Below are positions 55,967-63,380 of a DNA stretch of 64,000 nt, one piece after another. The DNA lies in NCBI RefSeq assembly GCF_001042475.2, contig NZ_LECW02000021.1, forward strand, positions 156,267 to 220,266, written 5' to 3'. Position 1 is the stretch's first letter. Each line of letters begins with the position of its first letter. This stretch comes from Bacillus glycinifermentans (lineage in GTDB: Bacteria; Bacillota; Bacilli; Bacillales; Bacillaceae). The translations under genes were made by a program, and so were the position numbers. Under the pieces are notes generated by a model. That model did not search any database and was not told the origin of the DNA. It saw only the letters and a list, made by a program, of their open reading frames with translations.

Positions 55967-56170
55967 GCGAAGATCGTTTTAAGGTATAACCAAGGTAATG
56001 AATCGATGAAGGAAATTGCGCAAGATATTGGTGTTTATAAAAGTGTTTTCAGCACATGTTGTTGCAGAAAAAATACTGATTTTCCTGCTATAAAAATGGC
56101 TGATGGGCGCGAAGACATTGCGGGATGTGCTGCAGAATGCGGGAACGGAGAAAGCTTTGTAATGGGTTTA
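55967..56170 (+). mobile_element. transposase OrfA remnant (IS3-type helix-turn-helix)
   Basis: One plus-strand frame reads KIVLRYNQGNESMKEIAQDI then GVYKSVFS, the helix-turn-helix start of IS3-family OrfA proteins, and then loses resemblance before a TGA near 56170. No start codon, inverted repeats or OrfB are visible, so it is a scar, not an active element. Confidence 0.55.
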
Positions 56171-56179
56171 CAATGAGAT

Positions 56180-56202
56180 AAAGACGCCAAGGCGGCGTCT
56201 TT
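56180..56202 (-). terminator. terminator of the GNAT gene
   Basis: AAAGACGCC (56180-56188) pairs with GGCGTCTTT (56194-56202). Confidence 0.75.
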
Positions 56203-56204
56203 AT

Positions 56205-56696
56205 TTATTGATTTCCTGCTCTCAGCTTTTTTACGAAAAGTAATTCATCCCGGATTGGAATCCCGTTATCGGCTTTCAGAGGAATCTCAGGTTTTATTTT
56301 CCTGGCTTTTTCAACTGCGTTCACATGCAATTCCGCAAACACATAGCCCCTCTTTTGATAAAATCCGATCGCCCTTATATTATCATTGGTTGTGATTAAC
56401 TTAACGATTTCGCACCGTTCTTGCTCTGATGCCAGCTCTGCTTCTTTTAAAAGCGCAGACCCGATCCCTTTATTTTCAACGATGCTGTCCAATGAGATAA
56501 TTTCGCATTCGTTTTCATCCATGACGAATGTAATTAAACCTATGATGTCCCCTTTTTCATCCAATGCGGCATAACCTTCTAATTCATCGCATTGAAATGA
56601 GCCGTTGGAATTCACCATGACAGGGCTTCCCCAATGTGTACTGAAAAATTGTGCAACCGCCGATTTCGGCAAATCGTTTGTTGACATGACTTTCAT
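56205..56696 (-). CDS. GNAT-family N-acetyltransferase
   Basis: 163-residue GCN5-related acetyltransferase; the acetyl-CoA loop is represented by SIVENKGIGSALLKEAE (~residue 80), followed by LITTNDNIRAIGFYQKRGYVF near 115. GGGAGGAG sets the ATG at 56696. Flanked by accessory genes in the ykvS-queF interval; substrate unknown. Confidence 0.82.
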   Translation of the reverse strand: MKVMSTNDLPKSAVAQFFSTHWGSPVMVNSNGSFQCDELEGYAALDEKGDIIGLITFVMDENECEIISLDSIVENKGIGSALLKEAELASEQERCEIVKLITTNDNIRAIGFYQKRGYVFAELHVNAVEKARKIKPEIPLKADNGIPIRDELLFVKKLRAGNQ

Positions 56697-56763
56697 TTTT
56701 TCTCCTCCCTGTATTTTCCCTTTGTGTTTCAATCTTTACATATTATAAACTTGTCAAACATTT

Positions 56764-56792
56764 TAAAAAAAGACGCACATGTTTGTACGTCT
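56764..56792 (-). terminator. terminator of the 77-residue membrane gene
   Basis: Minus-strand AGACGTAC and GTGCGTCT arms (56785-56792, 56771-56778) followed by TTTTTTT. Confidence 0.7.
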
Positions 56793-56837
56793 ATATCATG
56801 TATGCCCAAAGCCTGGCGGTACGGCTGTCGGATAAAT

Positions 56838-57071
56838 TTATTTATTTTCCCCTTTATTTGAACTATTCAATATCCATAAGATAAATGCCGAAGCAATTAA
56901 ACAAAAAATAATGTCTGTTGCATTCAATGTGTTAAATTGAAATAGCTTTTTTATTCCGAGAATCATCATAAAACCGAAAAAACAGATGGTAAAGAGAGCC
57001 AATCCAAAAGCCCTCACCTGTCTTGGAATAGCCAACCAGCATTTTAAAAGTTTCTCAGAGATTTTGCTCAT
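56838..57071 (-). CDS. two-helix membrane protein A
   Basis: 77 residues with two membrane helices (GLALFTICFFGFMMILGI and ATDIIFCLIASAFILWIL) and a basic amphipathic N terminus. GGGGAGGGG sets the ATG at 57071. It is related to the next gene upstream: both have N-x-TDI-[IL]-F-x4-AS-x2-IL in the second helix. Function unknown. Confidence 0.65.
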   Translation of the reverse strand: MSKISEKLLKCWLAIPRQVRAFGLALFTICFFGFMMILGIKKLFQFNTLNATDIIFCLIASAFILWILNSSNKGENK

Positions 57072-57203
57072 TTTCCCCTCCCCTATCCATAAATGCACAG
57101 TTAAACATTCATCCAACTAAAAAGCAGGGGGTTACGGAAGTAAATTATATACCTAAAAAAGACACTACCCACATTCTCGGCTACTGCTTCTTACCTCTTG
57201 CCC

Positions 57204-57410
57204 TCATTTACTTTTTGCTTTCTTCTCTTTAATGATGCTGAAAACCACTAAAATGATGACACTCGCACATACAATATAGAATAAAATATCAGTTACAGGA
57301 TTATTAATATTTTTAAGGAGAAATATTAACCCTATAATCACTATTGGTATTATCCAAGTTAACCATTTTACTACTCTAGGACTTGGTTCATTGTTTCCTT
57401 TGGGTTCCAT
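57204..57410 (-). CDS. two-helix membrane protein B
   Basis: 68 residues, two membrane helices (WIIPIVIIGLIFLL and DILFYIVCASVIILVVF) and a Lys-rich end. AGGGGGT precedes the ATG. Second-helix motif NPVTDILFYIVCASVIIL parallels NATDIIFCLIASAFIL of the gene downstream, so the two look like a diverged tandem pair. Immunity-type or regulatory membrane proteins are possible; no family recognised. Confidence 0.65.
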   Translation of the reverse strand: MEPKGNNEPSPRVVKWLTWIIPIVIIGLIFLLKNINNPVTDILFYIVCASVIILVVFSIIKEKKAKSK

Positions 57411-57495
57411 AGCTACCCCCTAATTATGCTTTAGATACCTTACATTAACAAAACATAACATAGATTTTTTTGTAAGGCACCAACCATAGTCTTAA

Positions 57496-57648
57496 TTAAA
57501 GGAAAAGCATCAATGTTTTGGATATCCACCAACCGGCTGTTGGATTCCCCGTCACTACAAGAGAACCTTGGTAACAAGCATCCTCTATAGCTCCTGTATA
57601 GTTATCAATTACATTTAAAACAGTTGCAAAGCTAGCCGCAAGCTTTTT
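57496..57648 (-). pseudogene. gene remnant without a start codon
   Basis: A 50-codon open stretch, KKLAASFATVLNVIDNYTGA to NPTAGWWISKTLMLFL, bounded by a stop at each end and lacking a usable start or ribosome site. Composition is protein-like and includes one cysteine (EDACYQGS). Probably the C-terminal end of a decayed gene; family not recognised. Confidence 0.4.
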
Positions 57649-57915
57649 TTAGTGAACTAGCGGATATGATTAAAAATTTTAATCGGAAGAAAAATATGAC
57701 AATCACTTAGGCCGAATATGTGACAAAACATAGCTATCGTTTGTTAAATTGTTACTATTTCATTTTTGTAGCCAAGCTTTTCGTGGTAAACTTTAGAATT
57801 TCCAGTCGCCATCACAAACAAAGCATACAATATTTAAACTTAATAACACATCAAATAACCTTAATAAACAGTTGTTTTTAAAATTTTTCCTCTCTCTCAA
57901 AATTAGCATAATTAA
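57649..57915. other. AT-rich intergenic stretch
   Basis: Inspected on both strands; no gene, repeat or convincing promoter was seen. Confidence 0.5.
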
Positions 57916-57942
57916 AAGAGGTGCCCCGCTAAGACACCTCTT
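57916..57942 (-). terminator. queF terminator
   Basis: AAGAGGTG (57916-57923) pairs with CACCTCTT (57935-57942); minus-strand exit TTTTAATTATG, so it belongs to the queF transcript. Confidence 0.65.
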
Positions 57943-58044
57943 CCCTATGCAAATAATAATTTTATTCTTGTGCTCTCACTTTGGTCATATTTTTCGAATA
58001 TAATCTTTCATAGTTAACTACAACAAACTTTCTGCTCCCGCCCC

Positions 58045-58278
58045 TTACCGATTATCCACCGTCTCCGGATACAAATCATGATTCATCAAGCGGTATTCCG
58101 CCATTTTCTCGTATTTTGTCCCCGGACGGCCGTAGTTGGTGTACGGGTCAATGGAAATTCCGCCTCTTGGCGTGAATTTGCCCCATACTTCGATGTAGCG
58201 CGGGTCCATTAATTCAATCAAGTCATTCATGATGATATTCATGCAGTCTTCGTGATGGAATCCGTTGTTAAAATCTCG
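58045..58278 (-). pseudogene. queF: QueF (YkvM) C-terminal fragment, cut by prophage
   Basis: The frame encodes the last 69 residues of 7-cyano-7-deazaguanine reductase, from [18 protein letters not shown] through [18 protein letters not shown] to [11 protein letters not shown]. The N-terminal ~96 residues, including the catalytic cysteine and aspartate of the SLCP region, are absent; upstream of HED the frame reads RDFNNGFH and meets a stop at 58279-58281. The integrase gene begins just beyond, so the break is the prophage junction. The rest of queF, or a restored full copy, must lie outside the window. Confidence 0.85.
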
Positions 58279-58299
58279 TCATATCAACGCTCTCACATC

Positions 58300-58332
58300 C
58301 GGTCACACAAAACGGTCACACTGCGGTCACAC
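58300..58332. repeat. three CGGTCACAC direct repeats at the attachment end
   Basis: CGGTCACAC at 58300-58308, 58313-58321 and 58324-58332, between the queF break and the integrase stop; probable integrase arm-type or excisionase sites. Confidence 0.6.
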
Positions 58333-59472
58333 TTTCGCGACTAAATCGTCCAATTTTCCGACTAATTCCGCCTGCATCGAAGGCAAAACATGACTGTACG
58401 TTCCGAGCGTCGTTTTGATATGTGCGTGGCCTAAACGCTCCTGAACAATCTTCGGACTGATTCCGATACTGATTAAATACGTCGCGTGAGTATGTCGCAA
58501 ATTCTTCGGAGGGATTTTCGGGAGCTCAAGCTGCGCAATTAACCGAGTAAATGCCCGTCGATAGTTATTCGGATGTACCCACTTACCGTGCTTCGTACAC
58601 ACTACGAGATCATAGTCGATGTAGTCCTCGCCGAGAATTTCTTTTTCGCGCTGGACCATTTTCTTGTGTTCGATTAAGTATTCGATAAAGAATTTCGGTA
58701 AATGGACGGTCCTGAAGCCCGCCGCAGTTTTGACCTCGGGAACTAATCCGTAATTACCTTCGTCGTCTATCTTAGCGAGAGTTTGTCGAATTGTTAAATA
58801 ACCCTTTTCGAAGTCTATATCGGACCACCGCAATCCGAGAACCTCCCCCATTCGCATGCCTGTAATAACGGATAATACCATTCCGATAAAGTAACGAGTT
58901 AGTGACACGATACGGTTGCGAGCATCCAAAAACGCTTGTACATTCGACTCGTTCCATACTTTAGAAATGCGATTTTCGGGAGGAAGGTTTACATCGTCAA
59001 GGATGGCGAGGTCGAACGCTCCTTTTCGGGAAGCTTTCTTTAAGACTTCGGCGACAACACCGAAAGCTGTCCGGATGGTTGCCGGAGCAAGTTTCCGTTC
59101 ATTGTGAAGTCGATTAATATAATGCTGCAAGACTTCCTCAGTGATGTCTTTAATTTTAAACGTTCCTAGATATGGAAGTATGTTGTAATCAAGCTGCTCG
59201 CGGTAATTGACGATTGTACTTGATCGAAGTCTAACCTTTTTCGATTCAAACCATTTTTCAGCGAAGGTACTAAACACGCTTTTATTAGGGTTATGAGAAT
59301 TTTTTTCCTTATCCACCTCTATTATGACCTGCTTTAAAACCTCTTTCGCCTCTCGTAGACTCGACATTCCTTGCCTTCTTTTTTGAATTCTAGCACCAGT
59401 TATCGGGTGAACCCCGCCAGAATATACAAAATAATATTTTCCGGTTTTCTCGTCTTTCTTAATCACTGTCAT
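58327..59472 (-). CDS. int: phage tyrosine integrase
   Basis: Site-specific recombinase of 381 residues: N-terminal arm-binding domain (TGKYYFVYSGGVHPITG...), SAM-like core-binding domain (STFAEKWFESKKVRLRSST, ~70-150) and catalytic domain with the active residues in ITGMRMGEVLGLRWSDID (Arg), LRHTHATYL (His-x-x-His type box), LGHAHIKTT and the nucleophile in LGTYSHV. GGAG sets the ATG at 59472. An extended -10 (TGATATAAT) lies upstream. It points toward the queF junction, as usual for int. Confidence 0.93.
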   Translation of the reverse strand: MTVIKKDEKTGKYYFVYSGGVHPITGARIQKRRQGMSSLREAKEVLKQVIIEVDKEKNSHNPNKSVFSTFAEKWFESKKVRLRSSTIVNYREQLDYNILPYLGTFKIKDITEEVLQHYINRLHNERKLAPATIRTAFGVVAEVLKKASRKGAFDLAILDDVNLPPENRISKVWNESNVQAFLDARNRIVSLTRYFIGMVLSVITGMRMGEVLGLRWSDIDFEKGYLTIRQTLAKIDDEGNYGLVPEVKTAAGFRTVHLPKFFIEYLIEHKKMVQREKEILGEDYIDYDLVVCTKHGKWVHPNNYRRAFTRLIAQLELPKIPPKNLRHTHATYLISIGISPKIVQERLGHAHIKTTLGTYSHVLPSMQAELVGKLDDLVAKV

Positions 59473-59552
59473 TATCCTCACTCCAATTGAGCGAAAGATT
59501 AATGCTAGTTGTGATGTCCTCTATTATATCACTATGACCCCTTTTTAGGGAG

Positions 59553-59846
59553 TCACACGTCCTCCACTGCAACCCAAACGATCTCCTTAAACGGAATGTC
59601 AACGGTTTCGATTACTCCGCACACCATTTCCGTCGTCCAATTCCGCCAGTAACGGATCTCGCAATCCTGGCCGGTCCTGTAAGCGTATTGTATTTTCGAT
59701 TCAAAGTCCGACCACTGCTCCGGATCAATCGACGGCTTCCGCTCATATGCGTGATCGATTTCGGATTTAAGTTTCCGGATACTCGCGATATGCTCCGGCA
59801 AGAATATCGACGTCCACTTCATCGTTCCTCTATCGCGTAATGTCAT
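59553..59846 (-). CDS. YolD-like protein
   Basis: 97 residues with the YolD signature (MTLRDRGTMKWTSIFLPEHI) and EIRYWRNWTTEMVCGVIETVD. Members usually sit beside Y-family UvrX polymerases and are DNA-damage induced; here it stands alone. AAGGAGG sets the ATG at 59846. Its promoter carries a LexA box in the spacer, so it should be expressed when the SOS response induces the prophage. Confidence 0.82.
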   Translation of the reverse strand: MTLRDRGTMKWTSIFLPEHIASIRKLKSEIDHAYERKPSIDPEQWSDFESKIQYAYRTGQDCEIRYWRNWTTEMVCGVIETVDIPFKEIVWVAVEDV

Positions 59847-59887
59847 ACGATCGTCCTCCTTCGGTACTATTCGGTTGTCATGACGAA

Positions 59888-59916
59888 AGTATAACACGAA
59901 CACACGTTCTTATCAA
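59888..59916 (-). promoter_or_regulatory. SOS promoter of the yolD-like gene with LexA box
   Basis: Minus-strand TTGATA (59911-59916), 17-base spacer, TATACT (59888-59893). CGAACACACGTTCT (59897-59910) fills the spacer and fits CGAAC-N4-GTTC. Confidence 0.8.
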
Positions 59917-59953
59917 TTGATTTTTCGTTTATCACATTTTGTGATAATCAAAT

Positions 59954-60772
59954 CTATTCCGCTTGGAGGAACGTTTCGAACTCCGCCAGTAGCCCAACGT
60001 TTTTAACGCGATTTTCACGGGCTTTTACCGTCCATGCGGCCTGTCGGAAGCTAGCGTATAGGTAGTCGTCAAAGCGCCTAATTTTCTGCTGTTTTCGTTT
60101 GAGAATCGCTGCATGCCACGCTTCAACGAATGGTTGCGGATGTTCTTCGAGTATTAGCGTCGGATCTACGCATGCTTTAGCCCGCAATAAGATGCCGTAG
60201 TATTTATAAATTTCGTCTGCTTCGAAGTAGCGCGCCATTGCGGAGTAGATTTCGCTTGGTAACGCGTTTTTAAGACCGCAGGCCGGGACCGTATCTATTA
60301 CGTGATTTTTTGAAAGATTAATAGAATGCGATGGTTCATTCGTAATTTTAGGCGATTCATCCGTTGGCTCCGTTGGCTTTTCGGCTTGTCCGCGATTGGA
60401 CATTGTCGACTGGTCATCTTCGGACAATTGCGTGTCCTCGACTCTTCTTCCGACCGGCAAAATAACGATGATATTTGCGCCTTTGCCTCCGTTTATTTTC
60501 CGGGTCGTTGCGATCTTTTGGATGATCGAAAGTGATGCGAGTTTGTTGACGGCACGACGCGCAGTCTTGACGGACTTTCCGATAAGGTTCGCGAGTGTTT
60601 CCGCTTTGAGATGCGCAGCCCCGGCGAACTTGACCGCGTAACGAGCGATCGTTTTCAGCGTGAGCCGGTCCGCGTCGTTCAATTCGTATGTATTGCGTTT
60701 GATATGTTCGTAAACAGCTGCGTTGAGTTCGGCCGTCGAGTCGAACGTTTGGTGTTCCGCTAAATAATGCAT
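59954..60772 (-). CDS. winged-helix DNA-binding phage protein
   Basis: 272 residues with an N-terminal helix-turn-helix (LKAETLANLIGKSVKTARRA, ~residues 53-72), a Glu/Pro/Thr-rich linker (~125-155) and a C-terminal helical part (YFEADEIYKYYGILLRA, FDDYLYASFRQAAW). The layout is that of replication-initiation or helix-turn-helix early proteins of Bacillus phages. GGAAGG precedes the ATG at 60772. Divergent from the small repressor gene; its promoter carries the shared TTATCGATA operators. Confidence 0.65.
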   Translation of the reverse strand: MHYLAEHQTFDSTAELNAAVYEHIKRNTYELNDADRLTLKTIARYAVKFAGAAHLKAETLANLIGKSVKTARRAVNKLASLSIIQKIATTRKINGGKGANIIVILPVGRRVEDTQLSEDDQSTMSNRGQAEKPTEPTDESPKITNEPSHSINLSKNHVIDTVPACGLKNALPSEIYSAMARYFEADEIYKYYGILLRAKACVDPTLILEEHPQPFVEAWHAAILKRKQQKIRRFDDYLYASFRQAAWTVKARENRVKNVGLLAEFETFLQAE

Positions 60773-60794
60773 AACGATTCCGCCTTCCATCGTA

Positions 60795-60881
60795 TTATCG
60801 ATATGGTGATAATTAAATAATATTGATTAATTATCGATATGTCAATAATATATTTACAAGTTATCGATAACGCGATAGAAT
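60795..60881. promoter_or_regulatory. divergent phage switch: two promoters and three operators
   Basis: TTATCGATA occurs at 60795-60803, 60831-60839 and 60861-60869. The minus promoter is TTGACA (60840-60845)-N17-TATTAT (60817-60822) with the middle site in its spacer. The plus promoter is TTTACA (60853-60858)-N17-TAGAAT (60876-60881) with the right site in its spacer. The left site lies in the leader of the minus gene. Confidence 0.75.
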
Positions 60882-60911
60882 ATACTCATCAAATGTTTAG
60901 AGGTGGATAAA

Positions 60912-61118
60912 ATGCGCCTATACATAAAACTTGAGGAAATATTGGACAAGCGAGGAATAAAGAAGACGAAGTTCGCCGAAGAAATTGGCGTGAGGCATAA
61001 TGTAATATCAGAACTCTGCGCAAATCAACGAAGCACTTTTAACAGGGAGCATATTGCGAAGGTTGTGAGGGGTTTGGGGATTACTGATATGAATGAATTA
61101 TTCGAGGTTCGTGAATAG
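60912..61118 (+). CDS. small XRE-type helix-turn-helix repressor
   Basis: 68-residue Cro/CI-type DNA-binding protein: LYIKLEEILDKRGIKKTKFA, then EIGVRHNVISELCANQRSTF (recognition helix) and an acidic end. AGAGGTGG sets the ATG at 60912. It has no C-terminal protease or oligomer domain. Being divergent from an early-type gene with shared operators, it is the best candidate for the lysogeny regulator in view. Confidence 0.8.
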   Translation: MRLYIKLEEILDKRGIKKTKFAEEIGVRHNVISELCANQRSTFNREHIAKVVRGLGITDMNELFEVRE

Positions 61119-61140
61119 AAATAGCAGGGAAAATTAAAAC

Positions 61141-61164
61141 GCCCCAAACACTCAAGTTCGGGGC
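61141..61164. terminator. terminator between the XRE gene and the membrane zinc-ribbon gene
   Basis: GCCCC (61141-61145) pairs with GGGGC (61160-61164); the minus-strand exit GTTTTAATTTTC is T-rich. Confidence 0.5.
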
Positions 61165-61499
61165 TTAGTTACCCATTTTAAAATTACAGCCTGATTACAA
61201 CGTTTACACTTGAAATCTTCGGATCCATTCGATACAGTCGCTTTCTTCCCGCAGTTAGGACACTCCACTTTAGAATTTCCAATTGTAACGTATAAAACAC
61301 CGGCACCTAAATAACAGAAACCTAATCCAGGTAAAATTAAAATTATTGTAAGGCACATTAATATTCCGGCTAGAATCAACGAAAGCCCCAAAATGAATCC
61401 CATTACCACCCCGAAAGAACCTAAGATGCGTAAAAATTTAAAGCGATTTTCTTTTTGTATAACTTCAATAGTTGGTAAATTCGTTTGAACATCTGACAA
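61152..61499 (-). CDS. membrane protein with C-terminal zinc ribbon
   Basis: 115 residues: polar N terminus, two membrane helices (GSFGVVMGFILGLSLILAG and LTIILILPGLGFCYLGAG), then CPNCGK...CKRCNQ zinc-ribbon pairs (~residues 80-102). The start is a TTG at 61499 behind AAGGACGTGATC. It lies between the lysis cassette and the repressor, with its own terminator: the usual place of a lysogenic-conversion (moron) gene. Function unknown. Confidence 0.7.
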   Translation of the reverse strand: MSDVQTNLPTIEVIQKENRFKFLRILGSFGVVMGFILGLSLILAGILMCLTIILILPGLGFCYLGAGVLYVTIGNSKVECPNCGKKATVSNGSEDFKCKRCNQAVILKWVTKPRT

Positions 61500-61580
61500 C
61501 TAGATCACGTCCTTCTAGTTAGTAGCATTACTAAAATTATACTCTATCGCCAAACCTAACTGCAAACCAATTTATGTATA

Positions 61581-61612
61581 CGAGCACCTACGCCTCTATA
61601 CGCAGGTGCTCG
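61581..61612 (-). terminator. hairpin after the lysis cassette
   Basis: CGAGCACCT (61581-61589) pairs with AGGTGCTCG (61604-61612) with an inner CG/CG pair; no clear T-run. Confidence 0.5.
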
Positions 61613-61628
61613 CCAAAAGTTCCGTTAT

Positions 61629-61859
61629 TTATTCGCCTTTTGTCCGCGCTTTCTTCGTCACGTCGTTATTTTTCCAGTACGCCCACAGCGAAGCCACTCC
61701 GGTAAATGCGAGCGAAATAAATTGCTGCACGCCTTCCTCATCGACCGGAATCGGACTGTGACCCGTCATCGTAAGCGTCTGGTTAACGAGTGCAAGCGCA
61801 AGAAGCACGAATCGAGCGATTGTGCCTGCGCTAATTTTTTCGATTGTCTTTACGTTCAT
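61629..61859 (-). CDS. phage holin, SPP1/BhlB family
   Basis: 76 residues with the SPP1-holin pattern: N-terminal ISAGTIARFVLLALALVNQTLTM helix, GHSPIPVDEEGVQQF, second helix FTGVASLWAYW, and a Lys-rich C terminus. It times the release of the endolysin encoded just upstream (26-base gap). Confidence 0.9.
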   Translation of the reverse strand: MNVKTIEKISAGTIARFVLLALALVNQTLTMTGHSPIPVDEEGVQQFISLAFTGVASLWAYWKNNDVTKKARTKGE

Positions 61860-61884
61860 AATATCGTCTCCCTTTTCGATTAGT

Positions 61885-62826
61885 TTACTTTACAGTTGCA
61901 CCGGTTGATTTCGCCGCGTAGATATTCACTTTTCCGAACTGATCCGTTTTGATCGTATAGACGTCCGTTTGGGGATTCGCAAGGATTTCGTATTTAAGAC
62001 CGCCGAATTTCTTTGGACGTAGGAATCCGCACTCGTTCCCTTTGACCGGCGCTTTGTTAGTCGGATAGATGCGCCATGAATCGGCAGATGCCGGAAGATA
62101 TACGTATTTCTTACCGCTAGATGACGACTTGGAACCGCCGCTTCCCGTAAGCTTCAGAACCTGACCGACCATGATTTTATTCGGATTTTTAATACCGTTA
62201 TAGGACTGGAGTTTCGCCACGCTGACGCCTGTTTTAACCGCAATTTCCGAAAGCGTGTCGCCTTTCTTTACCGTATAAGTCTTTCCGGATGGCTTAGACG
62301 CTGGTTTCGCAGGGCTAGACGACTTTCCTCCGAGCGCTTTAAGTTCCGCAGCGATGGCCGCTTTTACTTCGTCCCAACGTCCCTCATCGAGTACACGGTG
62401 CGGGCAGTATTTTCCGGACCAATCCTGATGTTTCTTAACGCGATCAACGCCCCAACCGCGCTCTTTCAATAGCTGCGCAATGAATTTAATCGCTAACTTC
62501 TCGGCCGCTTTATACTTAGCGCCGCCTGATTTCGAATAGCAGACTTCAACGCCAATAGACGTACGGTTTCCGGAATTAACACCGTTACCGTCTCCGCAAT
62601 GCCAGGCGTTACGGTTAGTCGGAAGTCCCTGAACGACTTCCTTATCGTCTACCGCGAAGTGATACGATACTTCGTTGTTGTTCCGAATCATGTACGCAAT
62701 CTCATTCGCTGCTGATGCGTCGTTTGCCGTATTGTGGAACGTGATATACTTCGCATCCATTGAATACGGACATTTAATCGAATACTTACTTGATGGAACG
62801 AGATTTTTCTTTACTGTGATCGCCAT
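61885..62826 (-). CDS. endolysin: N-acetylmuramoyl-L-alanine amidase with LysM
   Basis: 313 residues: Amidase_2 domain (~1-165) with zinc ligands in [15 protein letters not shown] and [15 protein letters not shown]; a LysM wall-binding domain ([19 protein letters not shown]..., ~182-228); and a C-terminal ~75-residue domain ([13 protein letters not shown]) like that of XlyA-type lysins. No signal peptide, so release depends on the holin. Translation is preceded by a terminator-like hairpin after xhlA. Confidence 0.93.
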   Translation of the reverse strand: MAITVKKNLVPSSKYSIKCPYSMDAKYITFHNTANDASAANEIAYMIRNNNEVSYHFAVDDKEVVQGLPTNRNAWHCGDGNGVNSGNRTSIGVEVCYSKSGGAKYKAAEKLAIKFIAQLLKERGWGVDRVKKHQDWSGKYCPHRVLDEGRWDEVKAAIAAELKALGGKSSSPAKPASKPSGKTYTVKKGDTLSEIAVKTGVSVAKLQSYNGIKNPNKIMVGQVLKLTGSGGSKSSSSGKKYVYLPASADSWRIYPTNKAPVKGNECGFLRPKKFGGLKYEILANPQTDVYTIKTDQFGKVNIYAAKSTGATVK

Positions 62827-62863
62827 GCAATCGTCTCCCTTTCGTTATTTTCCGTATATAAAA

Positions 62864-62891
62864 AGCCCGCCGGACTCTCACCGAACGGGCT
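62864..62891 (-). terminator. terminator-like hairpin between xhlA and the endolysin
   Basis: AGCCCG (62864-62869) pairs with CGGGCT (62886-62891), with inner CGG/CCG, and the minus strand continues TTTTATATAC. It lies inside an otherwise co-directional lysis cassette. Confidence 0.6.
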
Positions 62892-63154
62892 CATAAAAAT
62901 AGCGCAATCCCCGAGATCGCCAACCCGACGACCGTGAGAATTACGCCCCATAACCATTTCGTATTTGCTTTCATGTCGGAGATATCCGCCCGACTTTCTT
63001 TCGCGAGCGCTAACGCTTCATCAGCCTTTTCGTGCGCTCGATCTGCCGTATGTTTTACTTCGTTGAAATAGTCGACCTTCGTATCGATACGTACGAGCCA
63101 TTCGCGAATGTCGGCTATTTTATCGTTTAATTCGTTGTTCGATGGTTCGCCCAA
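62891..63154 (-). CDS. XhlA-type lysis-associated membrane protein
   Basis: 87 residues: N-terminal coiled-coil (NELNDKIADIREWLVRIDTK ... AHEKADEALALAKESRADI) and one C-terminal membrane helix (WLWGVILTVVGLAISGIALFL), as in PBSX XhlA, which cooperates with the holin in host lysis. Three bases separate it from the XkdX-like gene. Confidence 0.9.
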   Translation of the reverse strand: MGEPSNNELNDKIADIREWLVRIDTKVDYFNEVKHTADRAHEKADEALALAKESRADISDMKANTKWLWGVILTVVGLAISGIALFL

Positions 63155-63157
63155 TGA

Positions 63158-63379
63158 CTACGCCTCCTGTCCGCTCACTTCTTCGTTAGTCCCAGTAGAT
63201 CCGCTAGTTTCCCCAGAAGGGTCTTCGCTGGGAGGCGTATTGGGATCGTACGGTTCCCCGGTAATTTCTTCGTATTGTTCCGGCGTGATGCGGCCGACAG
63301 CAACGACATCATAAACTTGTTTTTTCGTCCATCGACCCTTTTCATAAAACCCTTTGATATACGTGAACCAATCTATCAT
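63158..63379 (-). CDS. XkdX-family phage protein
   Basis: 73 residues with the XkdX pattern (MIDWFTYIKGFYEKGRWTKK, then VGRITPEQYEEITGEPYDP) and a disordered Pro/Ser/Gly/Glu tail. GGGAGGAG sets the ATG at 63379. Tail-end position before the lysis genes is as in PBSX; molecular role unknown. Confidence 0.85.
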   Translation of the reverse strand: MIDWFTYIKGFYEKGRWTKKQVYDVVAVGRITPEQYEEITGEPYDPNTPPSEDPSGETSGSTGTNEEVSGQEA

Positions 63380-63380
63380 A

